Positions 45,752 through 54,696 of a DNA stretch of 63,595 nucleotides are shown piece after piece. The notes under the pieces are model-generated. The model was given only the letters and a program-made list of their open reading frames with translations, searched no databases and had not been told where the DNA came from. Positions within the stretch are counted from its first letter, which is position 1. Each line of letters begins with the position of its first letter. The stretch is from Bdellovibrio sp. (GTDB lineage: Bacteria; Bdellovibrionota; Bdellovibrionia; Bdellovibrionales; Bdellovibrionaceae): positions 1 to 63,595 of the forward strand of contig JACMNA010000114.1 of assembly GCA_014378765.1 (NCBI GenBank), read 5' to 3'. The translations under genes and the position numbers were made by a program.

Positions 45752-47047
45752 ATGTCAGCATTTTTGCCAATCCGTCAAAAACCCACGCCTTACGCTTTTA
45801 AAAAAGGCGATTTACTTGTCTTGTTCGGCGAACTTTTTAGTCGCGGGTATGCGAACGGTTTAGTGGAAGAAGCTGAAAAATGTGGAATGACCATCGTGCG
45901 CGCAACCGTAGGACGACGTGATGAGAACGGGCAACTTCGGGCTTTAACCAATGAAGAGGCTGAAACAATTCCAAAACCTTTTATCAACGTGCCGTTAGAG
46001 GCGGGCTTCGATCTTGAGCCCGATCAAACGGGTGTATCGCCGGCCGAGCATTTAAAAAGTATAAAATTAAGCGAATGGCAAACCGCCAAAATTCCGATTG
46101 AAAATCTTGAAGCCAGTCGAAAAAAAGGCCGGGAAAGATTCAAAACTCAAACCCAAAACTTTTTAAAAGAGTTAGACAAATATGTAAAACCTGGTCATCA
46201 CGTTCACTTCGCCCACCTGATGGCCGGTGGCGTGCCAAGATGCAAAATAGTAATGCCCGTGATGAACCGAGTTTTTAAAGGTTTAGGCGATCGCTTTATT
46301 CCGTCAGAAACTTTTTGGACCAGCGGTTTAGGAAAAGTTTTAGAGCTTAACTTTCACGAAGTAACGGCCGAAACTTTTAATATCTTAGTTACTGAATCAA
46401 CGCCGCTGCGCGAACGCATTCAACGCGATGGTGGACATGTTAGCTACGTAGCCTATGGCTACCACGGAACCGAGACGATGGTTAACGATAAACTTCGCTG
46501 GCAAGGTTATGGCCCGTACATTCAAGCCTGGGCAAAGTTAGCTCTTGAAGACTACTCCATACATTGGTCAAAAAAAGGCGTGGCGAGTTGCGTATACAAC
46601 TGCCCCGAAATTTTAACGAATTCAAGTTCGCTGTTTCAGGGTTTAGAAATTGCCGTGTATAATTTAATTCGCAGTTTCAAAAAAGATTTTCCTAGCCACC
46701 CACTTACCAAAGAAATTATGACTGAAGCGCAGTCCGTTCTTAAAGAGGGCGTTGAGCTAAACGATGTTTTTAAATTAGTTGATCAATTATTTAACGCGCC
46801 AGAAACAAAACAGATGAGCAGCTTTGATTTATGGCCTCAGCATTCCACCAAAGAACAATTGGCCATGACTTTAGGTATTTCAGATCAAATTATTGCGCTT
46901 CACAAAGATGAAAAAAAATTAATGACCGCGCACTTAAGCGAGCTAATTTTTCGCGCCTGCGGGTACATCATGCTTCATGATGGCTACAAACCACAATTTC
47001 CCGTCGCGTGGATTGGCCACGACGTGGTCGTACAAAGTTTGGTTTAA
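45752..47047 (+). CDS. Conserved-looking cytoplasmic protein of unknown function
   Basis: 431 residues with an AAGGAATT site. An N-terminal block (GDLLVLFGELFSRGYANGLVEEA...MTIVRATVGRRDENG) has a beta-Gly-rich-helix look, like a nucleotide-binding Rossmann start. Other distinctive parts: GHHVHFAHLMAGGVPRCKIVMPV, GGHVSYVAYGYHGTE, NCPEILTNSSSLFQG. No signal peptide. One base before the P-loop gene, so cotranscribed. I do not recognise the family and give no function. Confidence 0.78.
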   Translation: MSAFLPIRQKPTPYAFKKGDLLVLFGELFSRGYANGLVEEAEKCGMTIVRATVGRRDENGQLRALTNEEAETIPKPFINVPLEAGFDLEPDQTGVSPAEHLKSIKLSEWQTAKIPIENLEASRKKGRERFKTQTQNFLKELDKYVKPGHHVHFAHLMAGGVPRCKIVMPVMNRVFKGLGDRFIPSETFWTSGLGKVLELNFHEVTAETFNILVTESTPLRERIQRDGGHVSYVAYGYHGTETMVNDKLRWQGYGPYIQAWAKLALEDYSIHWSKKGVASCVYNCPEILTNSSSLFQGLEIAVYNLIRSFKKDFPSHPLTKEIMTEAQSVLKEGVELNDVFKLVDQLFNAPETKQMSSFDLWPQHSTKEQLAMTLGISDQIIALHKDEKKLMTAHLSELIFRACGYIMLHDGYKPQFPVAWIGHDVVVQSLV

Positions 47048-47048
47048 C

Positions 47049-47642
47049 GTGTCAGTTAAGATCGCGATCACCGGTGGACCTTCTGGCGGAAAAACCACGC
47101 TCATTGAAGCGCTCAAAATAGAATTTGGAGTTAAAGTTAAAATCGTGCCCGAGGCCGCGTCGATTTTATACAAGGGCGGCTTTCCCCGCGTGAAAAGTTA
47201 CGATGGCTATTACCATGCGCAAAAAGCCATTTTTTTTACCCAACGCGAGTTAGAAGAGCTCAGAGCTAAAACCCATCCCGAAGCGTTAATCGTTTGCGAT
47301 CGCGGCTCACTTGATTCGCTAGCGTACTGGCCAGACACCGAAGAACATTTCTATAAAACGCTAGAAACTGATCGTAAAACCGAATTGGCGCGCTATGACT
47401 GGATTATCCACCTAGATACGGCCACCGAGCCCGATTACGACGCCACGAATGAAATTCGCACCGAGAATTTTTCAGAAGCTTTACTGCTTAACGATAAAAT
47501 AAAAAAAAGTTGGGAAGGCCACCCGCAAAGAATTATCATCACGGCCGAAAGCGATTTCTTCGGTAAAATGAAAAAAGCCACCAACGTCATTGATGCGATT
47601 TTAAATAAAAGACCTCACCAAGATATTATGAGTATTACTTAG
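47049..47642 (+). CDS. P-loop NTPase of the NadR-like AAA_28 group
   Basis: 197 residues from the GTG at 47049, one base after the previous stop. Walker A GGPSGGKTT at the N-terminus, then EAASILYKGGFPR, and Walker B-type LIVCDRGSLDSLAYWP. This pattern belongs to the AAA_28/NadR-C-terminal kinase family, small nucleotide or nucleoside kinases. Paired with the unknown 431-residue protein. Its 3' end overlaps the ChaN-like gene by 8 bp. Confidence 0.84.
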   Translation: MSVKIAITGGPSGGKTTLIEALKIEFGVKVKIVPEAASILYKGGFPRVKSYDGYYHAQKAIFFTQRELEELRAKTHPEALIVCDRGSLDSLAYWPDTEEHFYKTLETDRKTELARYDWIIHLDTATEPDYDATNEIRTENFSEALLLNDKIKKSWEGHPQRIIITAESDFFGKMKKATNVIDAILNKRPHQDIMSIT

Positions 47643-48486
47643 AAACCCAAACGTAATCGGCCCGCGGCCCCTCTTCAATCGAAGGTTGAAGTTCTTTTTG
47701 CAAATCAACATCCGTCAAGTCTTCGGCCCAAATTTGTGAAACACTTCGCACCGGAACCATTATGTTACGAGCGTGAATACGGTAAGCTAACCCGCCGCCA
47801 TATTGCACGTGAAATTCTCCCACGATAATTACCAGCACTTGTTCGGGATGGGCTTCGATGAACTTCACGGCTTGATAAGCCATCGTATCATCCCACGCTG
47901 ACTGGGCGGCAAAACAACGCTCTAGACTTGGACAGTGCGCTCCGGCCGCTGCGGCAAATCGAGCTTTATAAGAATCGCGTCCGAGTGTAAAATTCGGCGG
48001 CAACAGTGCGCGCTCGTCATCGGTTAAACTCTCTAGCCCTTGCTTTGAAATCTTTGAACTAATTGTTCGTGGTAAATTCAAAGCCAGCGAGAATTCACCT
48101 TGTAGTATGTTGGGAAAATTAATTTGATCGCGGTAAAAATCAAACGGAATACTATTCCATTTCACGATTTCTAAAAAGCTAGTCTCGGCAAGCTCACCCG
48201 ACCGGTATTGGTCCAAAAACATTTGATCTGGATAATTTAAAAACTCTAACCCCACTGATACTTTCAAACCCTTCGCTTTCAAGGCCTTCAAAATTTCCAG
48301 ATGTTGATTTTGGTGAGCCTGAAGGCCGTGGCTTTCGCCTAACAGCACGATGGTGGCCGGAATGACAGATTCAACCAGTGAAGCTAGATTTGTTTCCTGC
48401 AGCGAGTTTCCCTCGTAAATTTGGGCTTTTAGGGTCAAAACGGTGGCGAGTGTTGTAATAAATAGCAAAATGGCTTGGTAACGCAT
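47635..48486 (-). CDS. ChaN-like (haem-binding uptake, Tiki superfamily) exported protein
   Basis: 283 residues with an N-terminal signal peptide (ending LKAQ). ChaN signature: IVLLGESHGLQAHQNQHLEIL, GLEFLNYPDQ, AAQSAWDDTMA, IIVGEFHVQYGGGLAYRI. Known ChaN proteins bind haem at the outer membrane and the Tiki-type fold is metalloprotease-like; conserved Glu/His are present. Transcribed divergently from rpmG across 90 bp. Confidence 0.85.
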   Translation of the reverse strand: MRYQAILLFITTLATVLTLKAQIYEGNSLQETNLASLVESVIPATIVLLGESHGLQAHQNQHLEILKALKAKGLKVSVGLEFLNYPDQMFLDQYRSGELAETSFLEIVKWNSIPFDFYRDQINFPNILQGEFSLALNLPRTISSKISKQGLESLTDDERALLPPNFTLGRDSYKARFAAAAGAHCPSLERCFAAQSAWDDTMAYQAVKFIEAHPEQVLVIIVGEFHVQYGGGLAYRIHARNIMVPVRSVSQIWAEDLTDVDLQKELQPSIEEGPRADYVWVSK

Positions 48487-48514
48487 ATGTTCTCCCGGAC
48501 TTATGTATATTCCA

Positions 48515-48544
48515 TTGACTAGGCGCTATCAACTTACTTATATT
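48515..48544 (+). promoter_or_regulatory. Sigma-70-type promoter of rpmG-dcd
   Basis: -35 TTGACT (48515-48520), 18-nt spacer, -10 TATATT (48539-48544), about 32 nt before the rpmG ATG. TTATAT with a 17-nt spacer is an overlapping reading. Confidence 0.7.
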
Positions 48545-48576
48545 CGTTCTTTCCATTATTTTACTAGAGGTGTCTC

Positions 48577-48756
48577 ATGGCAAAAAAATCAGGTCGTATT
48601 ATCGTAACTCTTGAATGCACAGAAGCTAAGGCTGCTGGCAAACCCGTTTCTCGTTACACGACGACAAAAAATAAAACTAAAACTCCGGGTCGTCTTGAAA
48701 AAAAGAAGTACAACCCAAATATGCAGAAACACACAGTTCACCGCGAGACTAAATAG
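48577..48756 (+). CDS. rpmG: 50S ribosomal protein L33, zinc-independent type
   Basis: 59 residues, [16 protein letters not shown]...[34 protein letters not shown], the complete L33 family pattern. Only one Cys remains and the C-terminal CxxC is replaced by NPNM, so it is the C-minus, zinc-free form. AGAGGTG site before the ATG. Followed by dcd after 6 bp. Confidence 0.95.
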   Translation: MAKKSGRIIVTLECTEAKAAGKPVSRYTTTKNKTKTPGRLEKKKYNPNMQKHTVHRETK

Positions 48757-48762
48757 TTCGTC

Positions 48763-49299
48763 ATGATTCTGACTGATAAAGAAATTTTGAATCATATGGA
48801 AAAAGGGCTCATCAAAGTGGAGCCCTTTCGTTTATCATGCCTAGGTACAAACTCTTACGATGTGCACTTGGGTAAAACACTGGCGACGTACGTGGCCGAT
48901 GTTTTAGATGCAAAAGCTCACAATAAAATAAACACTTTTGAAATTCCGCCTGAAGGCTTTGTTCTCATGCCGACGGCGTTTTATCTTGGCGTTACTGAAG
49001 AATACACCGAGACGCTCGCGCACGTGCCTTTCTTAGAAGGTAAATCAAGTGTGGGCCGTTTAGGTATCGATATTCACGCGACCGCGGGTAAAGGTGACGT
49101 GGGTTTTTGCAATCACTGGACTTTAGAAATTTCGGTCAAGCAACCCGTGCGCGTTTATGCCGGCATGCCGATCGGTCAATTGATCTACTTTGAAACCAAG
49201 GGCGAGATCGAAAACATGTACAACAAAAAAACTAGTGCAAAGTACAATACCAAAACGACTCTTCCTGTTGAGTCGATGATGTTTAAAAATAAATTCTAA
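48763..49299 (+). CDS. dcd: dCTP deaminase family protein
   Basis: 178 residues. dCTP deaminase/dUTPase fold: MILTDKEILNHMEKG, FVLMPTAFYLGVTEEY, EGKSSVGRLGIDIHATAG, and the catalytic Glu in WTLEISVKQPVRVYAGMPIGQL. Deaminates dCTP to dUTP for thymidylate synthesis; some members also hydrolyse dUTP, which sequence alone does not decide. Cotranscribed with rpmG. Confidence 0.9.
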   Translation: MILTDKEILNHMEKGLIKVEPFRLSCLGTNSYDVHLGKTLATYVADVLDAKAHNKINTFEIPPEGFVLMPTAFYLGVTEEYTETLAHVPFLEGKSSVGRLGIDIHATAGKGDVGFCNHWTLEISVKQPVRVYAGMPIGQLIYFETKGEIENMYNKKTSAKYNTKTTLPVESMMFKNKF

Positions 49300-49305
49300 T
49301 TATCG

Positions 49306-52299
49306 TTATAATATTAATAAAGGTTGAGGGATCGGCTTTACAATCGGTGGGGCTTTAGTTACCTCCGCGATGTAATTAAAAATTTTGCCTAAATCTAGGC
49401 GCGTACTTTCGATAATCCAATCTTTTTGATCGGCCTGATGAATAAACCCTAAGAACTTTAACAGTTCACTAAGACTAGTTTTTTTTGGCGGAGCCCCATT
49501 TTTTAATATGTAAATAAAGACGCCCGGAAGGTCATCTTCTTTGATTTTGTCGTAAGCTTTAACCGCATCTTTTAATGTGCTTTTAAACGCTGGAAACGCT
49601 TTCAAAGCTTCTTCTTTTTGTAACAAATTATCTCGGTTTAAATCGTAACGCGCGTAAATCATTTCTATGTATTGAATAACGTGAGGAAATAAATCGGCAT
49701 CTTGAAACTGAATTGTTTTTTGCTCGTTTGGCACGTGCCCTACCGTCTTTAATAAACTGAGGTAGTGAGCACGCATTTGCGTGGCCTCTGGCAAGGGTTG
49801 AATATCGCGCATTTTAAGAAATTGTGGTAATCCTTCGAAGCTCTCGGTCTCCGCTAAGTACACGTCTAAGGCGCAGTCTTCAGAAATACTAGTATGAGAT
49901 GAAATCTTCTCTGGCGCCCTTGGCAGACAAGCGCGTACAAGCTTTGTTTTTAAATCTTTGGCCCGGTTAATTCCAGAATAAATATGCAAAGCAAGCTGGT
50001 GTAATTCACTGAAGTTAGCTAAATTGTCGCCGTTGGATTCACTTAAAAATAAATTCGCTTCCCGAAACCTTGAAGTCACAAAAGAACTATTCGCGTCAAC
50101 CAACTCAAGTTCAACCGCGATGGGTTCAAACTGATTAAAGGCGAACTGGGCTTCGTATAAAGTAACGCCAGAAAAATTTCGGGCGCGCTCTAGATCATCC
50201 GCATAACCGCGAATGAACAATCTAGCAAAGGCCCGAGCCGCGTTTGAGTAAAACAAATCACGATACGTATACTGGCCCGAATCGGCGGCCAATATCTTCA
50301 AGTAACCCTTTTCGGTAAAGTTGAGTGCAACCGCTTGGTTAATGAATTGCTGAAGTTCGTTCGCCGCGATAAATTCGCGCGGTGGGCCGCGATTCATGCG
50401 GCGGGTGATCTCGCTTGCAAGCGAGATTTTATCTTTAGTTAAGGAATCAATAAAAATTTGCGTAATCTGTTTTTGACCTTGCAACCAAATCTCTAATTCA
50501 TTCGAGAATGTTTCTAGCGTAATTTTATTAAATCCATTTTGAGCTCGGTGGGCGGTCACGCGCTCATCTGGCGAATTAAGAATATGACTCCACATCGCGT
50601 TCAAAGCCTGCCTCAAATTTGCTTCGCTAAGACTAATGCTTAGTAATTTTTCTTTTTGCAACGTTAACACCAATTGACTAATTTCCGCGGTCGTAATTAG
50701 GTGGCCAGTTTTTTGAGAAAGTTCGACCAAGGCTGTTTGCTTTACTTTGGACCAAAGGAGAATAGACCCTTCGACAAAAGATAAATCTTTTAATTTATAC
50801 GGGTCGATAAAAATTTGGTACTCGCGAAAGTGAACAAAGGCTGGGCCTAAAACACTTATCAGTAGTTGCACGTTTTCTTTCGTAATGTGCGTCGACGATT
50901 CGCCCGTTAAAGTCAGTTTGACCGAGGCTACGATGTTTAAAATTGAATCGAAATTTTCAGGAACCGTAAATTGCCCTTCTAATAATGATTCAGCTAAATG
51001 ATTAGCTAAGGGTTTCAAATCTTTCAAATCATAAGCGGCCTCAACTAACGGGGCGATTTCGTTGAGTGACTGAGCAATGCGGGCTTCGGCCGTCTGAAAT
51101 TGTTCATACGGTAATTCTGCCGCCGAGGTTCCGTTTATTTTTTTGAAATTTTGTAGGACCGTTAGCGTACTAGGAATTAACGCCGGAATTTTTTGGTTCA
51201 AAGTAGCGAAGTCAGCTCGTGACCAACCGTTTTGACCTAAATCACGCTGGCCTAATAGGGTGACCTTGATTGTGGCGATATCGTGCAATAAACCTTGGTT
51301 TACTTTAAAGGTCGGAAATATTTTTGTTAGTGGTAATATTAGTTCGTAAATTTCAGCATTCGATAATGCTTGGCTTGGTTTTTCGGCTAATAAATTTTCT
51401 AAAAGCCCTGACAGGTCTAACGCAAAATCTTTGTAGACATTATTTTTCTGATCTACCTGCGAGTCGCCGAGCGGTACTAAGAAATACTCATTTCGTAATA
51501 CCTGCATGTAGCCTTCCGACAAGGCTAACGCTAGGCGATTCCACTGACGGCCTTGTAAAGCCGAGCCTGCGCCGATAAGGCGCAGTTTAAACTGTTCTAT
51601 AAAGGGTCTAAATTCTTGCAGTCGTTCGATCGTTTTAACGTTGGTAGTGGTCAAATGGATCGTAGTTTTAACTAAATTAAATAAATGATCAAATTCATAC
51701 GCACGGTCTGGGCTGGCTAACTGGCTTGCGAATTTTTGCGTGAAAGAATGAAATTTAACTTGAGCCGCTTTAAAATGGTTTTCTTTTTGTTTGGCATCTG
51801 CGGGCTGCAAGGCTGGTTCCCACTTTTGCAATAAAATTTTCATGTGGGGCGCTAAAGCAGACAATTCGGGCCGAATGGCGCCCACTAAATTTGATGCCAG
51901 CGCAATTTCATCTTTTGTAATCAGCTCATCTGTTCCGCCAAAAAGCGCGACTTTAAAAATCATCAACTCTTTTATTAGCTGAGGATCTGTCGTAAAGTTT
52001 TGGTTTTTTAGCAGATCACGTTTTATAATCAGAATAATTTCATCCGTCGTAAAAACATGCTTGGCCGAACCGCGTAATCCATCTTTGAAGGCTAGTAAAA
52101 TATTTTGCAAACACTGCGCTGACGAATCAACCTGGGCTACGGTGGCCTCGCCTTTAAAAAATAATTTGAATTCACCTACTGACAGGTCAAGGCATTGAAC
52201 GCCTTTTATTTTTGCGGTTGCATCAGCTTGTCTGGCTTTTTCGCCGCAACCTAAAACAAATAGGGTCGATGCTAATACCAAAATATTTTTAATAGACAT
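49306..52299 (-). CDS. Large EF-hand-like lipoprotein (module copy 2)
   Basis: 997 residues from the ATG at 52299, with a G-rich site and a signal peptide carrying lipobox FVLGC. Paralogue of the 38821-41217 lipoprotein: shared C...EFK-FF-GEAT...C, FTTDEI, GG...ITKDEIAL-type N-terminal patterns and a shared C-terminal third. EF-hand-like loops at about residues 754-765 (ESNGDNLANFSE) and 886-897 (DLNRDNLLQKEE, canonical). Roughly 200 residues longer than copy 1 through additional helical repeats. Start overlaps the barrel gene by 11 nt, as in copy 1. Confidence 0.84.
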   Translation of the reverse strand: MSIKNILVLASTLFVLGCGEKARQADATAKIKGVQCLDLSVGEFKLFFKGEATVAQVDSSAQCLQNILLAFKDGLRGSAKHVFTTDEIILIIKRDLLKNQNFTTDPQLIKELMIFKVALFGGTDELITKDEIALASNLVGAIRPELSALAPHMKILLQKWEPALQPADAKQKENHFKAAQVKFHSFTQKFASQLASPDRAYEFDHLFNLVKTTIHLTTTNVKTIERLQEFRPFIEQFKLRLIGAGSALQGRQWNRLALALSEGYMQVLRNEYFLVPLGDSQVDQKNNVYKDFALDLSGLLENLLAEKPSQALSNAEIYELILPLTKIFPTFKVNQGLLHDIATIKVTLLGQRDLGQNGWSRADFATLNQKIPALIPSTLTVLQNFKKINGTSAAELPYEQFQTAEARIAQSLNEIAPLVEAAYDLKDLKPLANHLAESLLEGQFTVPENFDSILNIVASVKLTLTGESSTHITKENVQLLISVLGPAFVHFREYQIFIDPYKLKDLSFVEGSILLWSKVKQTALVELSQKTGHLITTAEISQLVLTLQKEKLLSISLSEANLRQALNAMWSHILNSPDERVTAHRAQNGFNKITLETFSNELEIWLQGQKQITQIFIDSLTKDKISLASEITRRMNRGPPREFIAANELQQFINQAVALNFTEKGYLKILAADSGQYTYRDLFYSNAARAFARLFIRGYADDLERARNFSGVTLYEAQFAFNQFEPIAVELELVDANSSFVTSRFREANLFLSESNGDNLANFSELHQLALHIYSGINRAKDLKTKLVRACLPRAPEKISSHTSISEDCALDVYLAETESFEGLPQFLKMRDIQPLPEATQMRAHYLSLLKTVGHVPNEQKTIQFQDADLFPHVIQYIEMIYARYDLNRDNLLQKEEALKAFPAFKSTLKDAVKAYDKIKEDDLPGVFIYILKNGAPPKKTSLSELLKFLGFIHQADQKDWIIESTRLDLGKIFNYIAEVTKAPPIVKPIPQPLLIL

Positions 52300-53725
52300 A
52301 ACCCACCCCCGCAAACAGGCGATCGTTAGCTTGATGTTCACTTAAAAAATTGCTGGGTGCATCTGGGTCCGGTTGACTTTCTAAACCCAGAAGATCAAAA
52401 CCCGCCCGCAACCGCACGTAAGATTTTGTTTCGTAGTTAACTTCAGCCGATATTAACGAACCTTTAAATTTGCGATCATATGTCCACCGCACTTTCGCAA
52501 GCAACGGTTGCGAATTTATAAAGGCAACGTCAGTGGAAATTCCTAGTGTAATAGGATCGCGAAACTGGGTCCGCTCGGCCGCAAATGTAAAAAGACTTTC
52601 TTGGCCGTTGGCAGTCACGTCTTTAATTTCCCCACCTTGCACATGCGCAGCGGCTAAAGTGACTTCTAACCGCCGGTGGCCTGAAGTCTCTATTTTAGTA
52701 CTAATGCAGGCACCATAAATTTGAATGGGTTGCAAGCTCTGCAATGTTTCATCGGCTGCGGCGTTGTTATTCATAGGCTGATCTTCGATATAAGACAACG
52801 TTGTTTGTAAAACGCCACGATCTAGGTTGATATCGAGTGAACGAACATCGCTGTAAGTAACAACCGGCGAAAGATTAACGTGCCCAGTGAAATCAGCAAT
52901 GCCCGCATACGTTTCACGCGTTAGCGGAATTTCATTTAAAGGTTTATGCGCGTATGACGCCTGCACCCAAGGGCGTTCATTATCAGGACCGGCAATTAGA
53001 CTTAACGTATACCCCTGATGACTGACGACATCTTTTTTTTCATAGTCACGAATATTATATTCGATTTTATTGCTTTGTCCGCCAACAAATTCAAACCGAG
53101 TTGGCGGCCGCTTGGCCCATCGATTGCCCGAAACCAACGAACCATTTTCTTCTCGCACTTGCGGAGTTTGATTTGGAAAAAAGTAAGGTTGCCATCCGAT
53201 GCGAACCCCCAAGAACTCAGCACGCACTTGCGCTTGCAAACCAGCAAAACCTTGGTCGTGGTAACTGATAAAGTCCGTCGTCAAAAATGATTGGTACAAT
53301 CCAAAGTGGTAGTATTCGTCCAAAAAATTTAATTTTTGTTTTTTAATTCCAATTGCTAAATAATTTTTTTCGTTTCCACCCATCGCTACATAAGCTTCCG
53401 GCATTGTACCGTACGTTGAGTGAGAGCTAGAAAAAGTCCCGACAATAATTTGGGCATCCGCAAAAAAGAATCCAGTTTTCCTAAATCCCAAACGGAATTC
53501 GGCCTGTCCTTGGGACTTGCGATCAATGTCTGATTCAGAACTGTAATTCAGCGACTGCACTAAAAATTCTAACCGCGGCGAAAGATCACTTGTTTGCGGT
53601 TTGGGTTTAACCGTTTGGACGGATGTAGTCATGTTGACTGATTGCGCTTGCGCCAGCTGCAACAGAAAAAAGCATGGCAAAAAAATTATAATTTGTAAGG
53701 GTTTTCTAAGCGCTAAAAAAGACAT
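52289..53725 (-). CDS. Predicted outer-membrane beta-barrel (module copy 2)
   Basis: 478 residues with a signal peptide (ending LAQAQ). Strand-like alternation with many aromatic and charged girdles (FRKTGFFFADAQIIVGTF, YLAIGIKKQKLNFLDEYYHFGLYQ), ending in GVGYVY. Directly upstream of, and overlapping, the EF-hand-like lipoprotein. Sequence similarity to the copy 1 barrel is not obvious by eye, but gene order, size class and terminal GxGY motif match. AGGTTT before the ATG. Confidence 0.78.
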   Translation of the reverse strand: MSFLALRKPLQIIIFLPCFFLLQLAQAQSVNMTTSVQTVKPKPQTSDLSPRLEFLVQSLNYSSESDIDRKSQGQAEFRLGFRKTGFFFADAQIIVGTFSSSHSTYGTMPEAYVAMGGNEKNYLAIGIKKQKLNFLDEYYHFGLYQSFLTTDFISYHDQGFAGLQAQVRAEFLGVRIGWQPYFFPNQTPQVREENGSLVSGNRWAKRPPTRFEFVGGQSNKIEYNIRDYEKKDVVSHQGYTLSLIAGPDNERPWVQASYAHKPLNEIPLTRETYAGIADFTGHVNLSPVVTYSDVRSLDINLDRGVLQTTLSYIEDQPMNNNAAADETLQSLQPIQIYGACISTKIETSGHRRLEVTLAAAHVQGGEIKDVTANGQESLFTFAAERTQFRDPITLGISTDVAFINSQPLLAKVRWTYDRKFKGSLISAEVNYETKSYVRLRAGFDLLGLESQPDPDAPSNFLSEHQANDRLFAGVGYVY

Positions 53726-53864
53726 AAACCTAATGAATCGTGAAGCACTTTTTCAGTCAACGTAATGCAGCAGAATCACAATTTTTTGAAATAGATTTGT
53801 AATAAATACTAAATAGAAATCAAATAGAAAGGCCCAATGCGAAAGCTTTCAAAGGAGAGTGTTT

Positions 53865-54674
53865 ATGGCTTCTTTACCAGAACTTAATAATTACATGAAT
53901 CAGATGTGGACCGACTACATCAAGATGACACCATCGGCTGAAAAAATTTATAATTTATTTACTCAATCTGGCGAAAACGTATTGAATGATCATATTGCAC
54001 TTCGCACTTTTAATCACCCCCAGCTAGGGATTCATTCGTTAGCGCAGCATTTTACTAAATATGGTTATAAGTACGCCGGCGAATATTTTTTTAAAGAAAA
54101 AAAATTATATGCACAACATTTTCAACATGCAAATCTTAATTTACCGAAGATTTTTATATCTGAATTAGAATTAGAAAAAATGTCGCCGTTCGTACAAGAA
54201 ACACTAGCTCAGTGTGTTCACCAAGTTTCACCCGCGGCGATTCAAAATGAAAATTTTGTATTCAGCGGTCGGCACTGGACGACAAGCTATGCCACTTACC
54301 TGAAGCTTGCGCAAGAAAGTGAATATGCTTCTTGGGTTTATGCTTATGGTTTTAGGCCCAACCACTTCACCGTCAGCATCAATCACCTGAAAAATTTTAC
54401 GGATATTCAGCGGCTGAACAGTTTTATAAAAACCAATGGCTTTACTCTCAACGCCTCAGGCGGCGAAGTTAAAGGCACGCCGCAAGAGTTACTGGAACAA
54501 AGTTCAACGATGGCCGGTGAAGTACCTTGCCAGTTTGGTGACGGCATTTATCCAATTCCGGGCTGTTATTATGAATTTGCCAAGAGGTACGCGATGACCA
54601 GCGGAGAACTTTACCATGGGTTCATTGCCAAGTCGGCCGACAAAATTTTTGAAAGTACAAATAAACAATCTTAA
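53865..54674 (+). CDS. DUF1338 protein, 2-oxoadipate dioxygenase-like
   Basis: 269 residues from the ATG at 53865 after AAAGGAGAG. DUF1338/VOC-type metal site: His in NDHIALRTF, His in FRPNHFTVSIN, Glu in GCYYEFAKRY. The family includes the iron-dependent 2-oxoadipate dioxygenase/decarboxylase of lysine catabolism (HglS). The full triad suggests activity; the true substrate here is unverified. Cytoplasmic. Followed by a small exported barrel after 22 bp. Confidence 0.87.
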   Translation: MASLPELNNYMNQMWTDYIKMTPSAEKIYNLFTQSGENVLNDHIALRTFNHPQLGIHSLAQHFTKYGYKYAGEYFFKEKKLYAQHFQHANLNLPKIFISELELEKMSPFVQETLAQCVHQVSPAAIQNENFVFSGRHWTTSYATYLKLAQESEYASWVYAYGFRPNHFTVSINHLKNFTDIQRLNSFIKTNGFTLNASGGEVKGTPQELLEQSSTMAGEVPCQFGDGIYPIPGCYYEFAKRYAMTSGELYHGFIAKSADKIFESTNKQS

Positions 54675-54696
54675 TTCACGTACGTAGGTGGCCTTG

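Noticed and set aside
45752-47047. Nicotinate/nicotinamide phosphoribosyltransferase
   Set aside because: Suggested by the NadR-like neighbour, but none of the phosphoribosyltransferase motifs are present.
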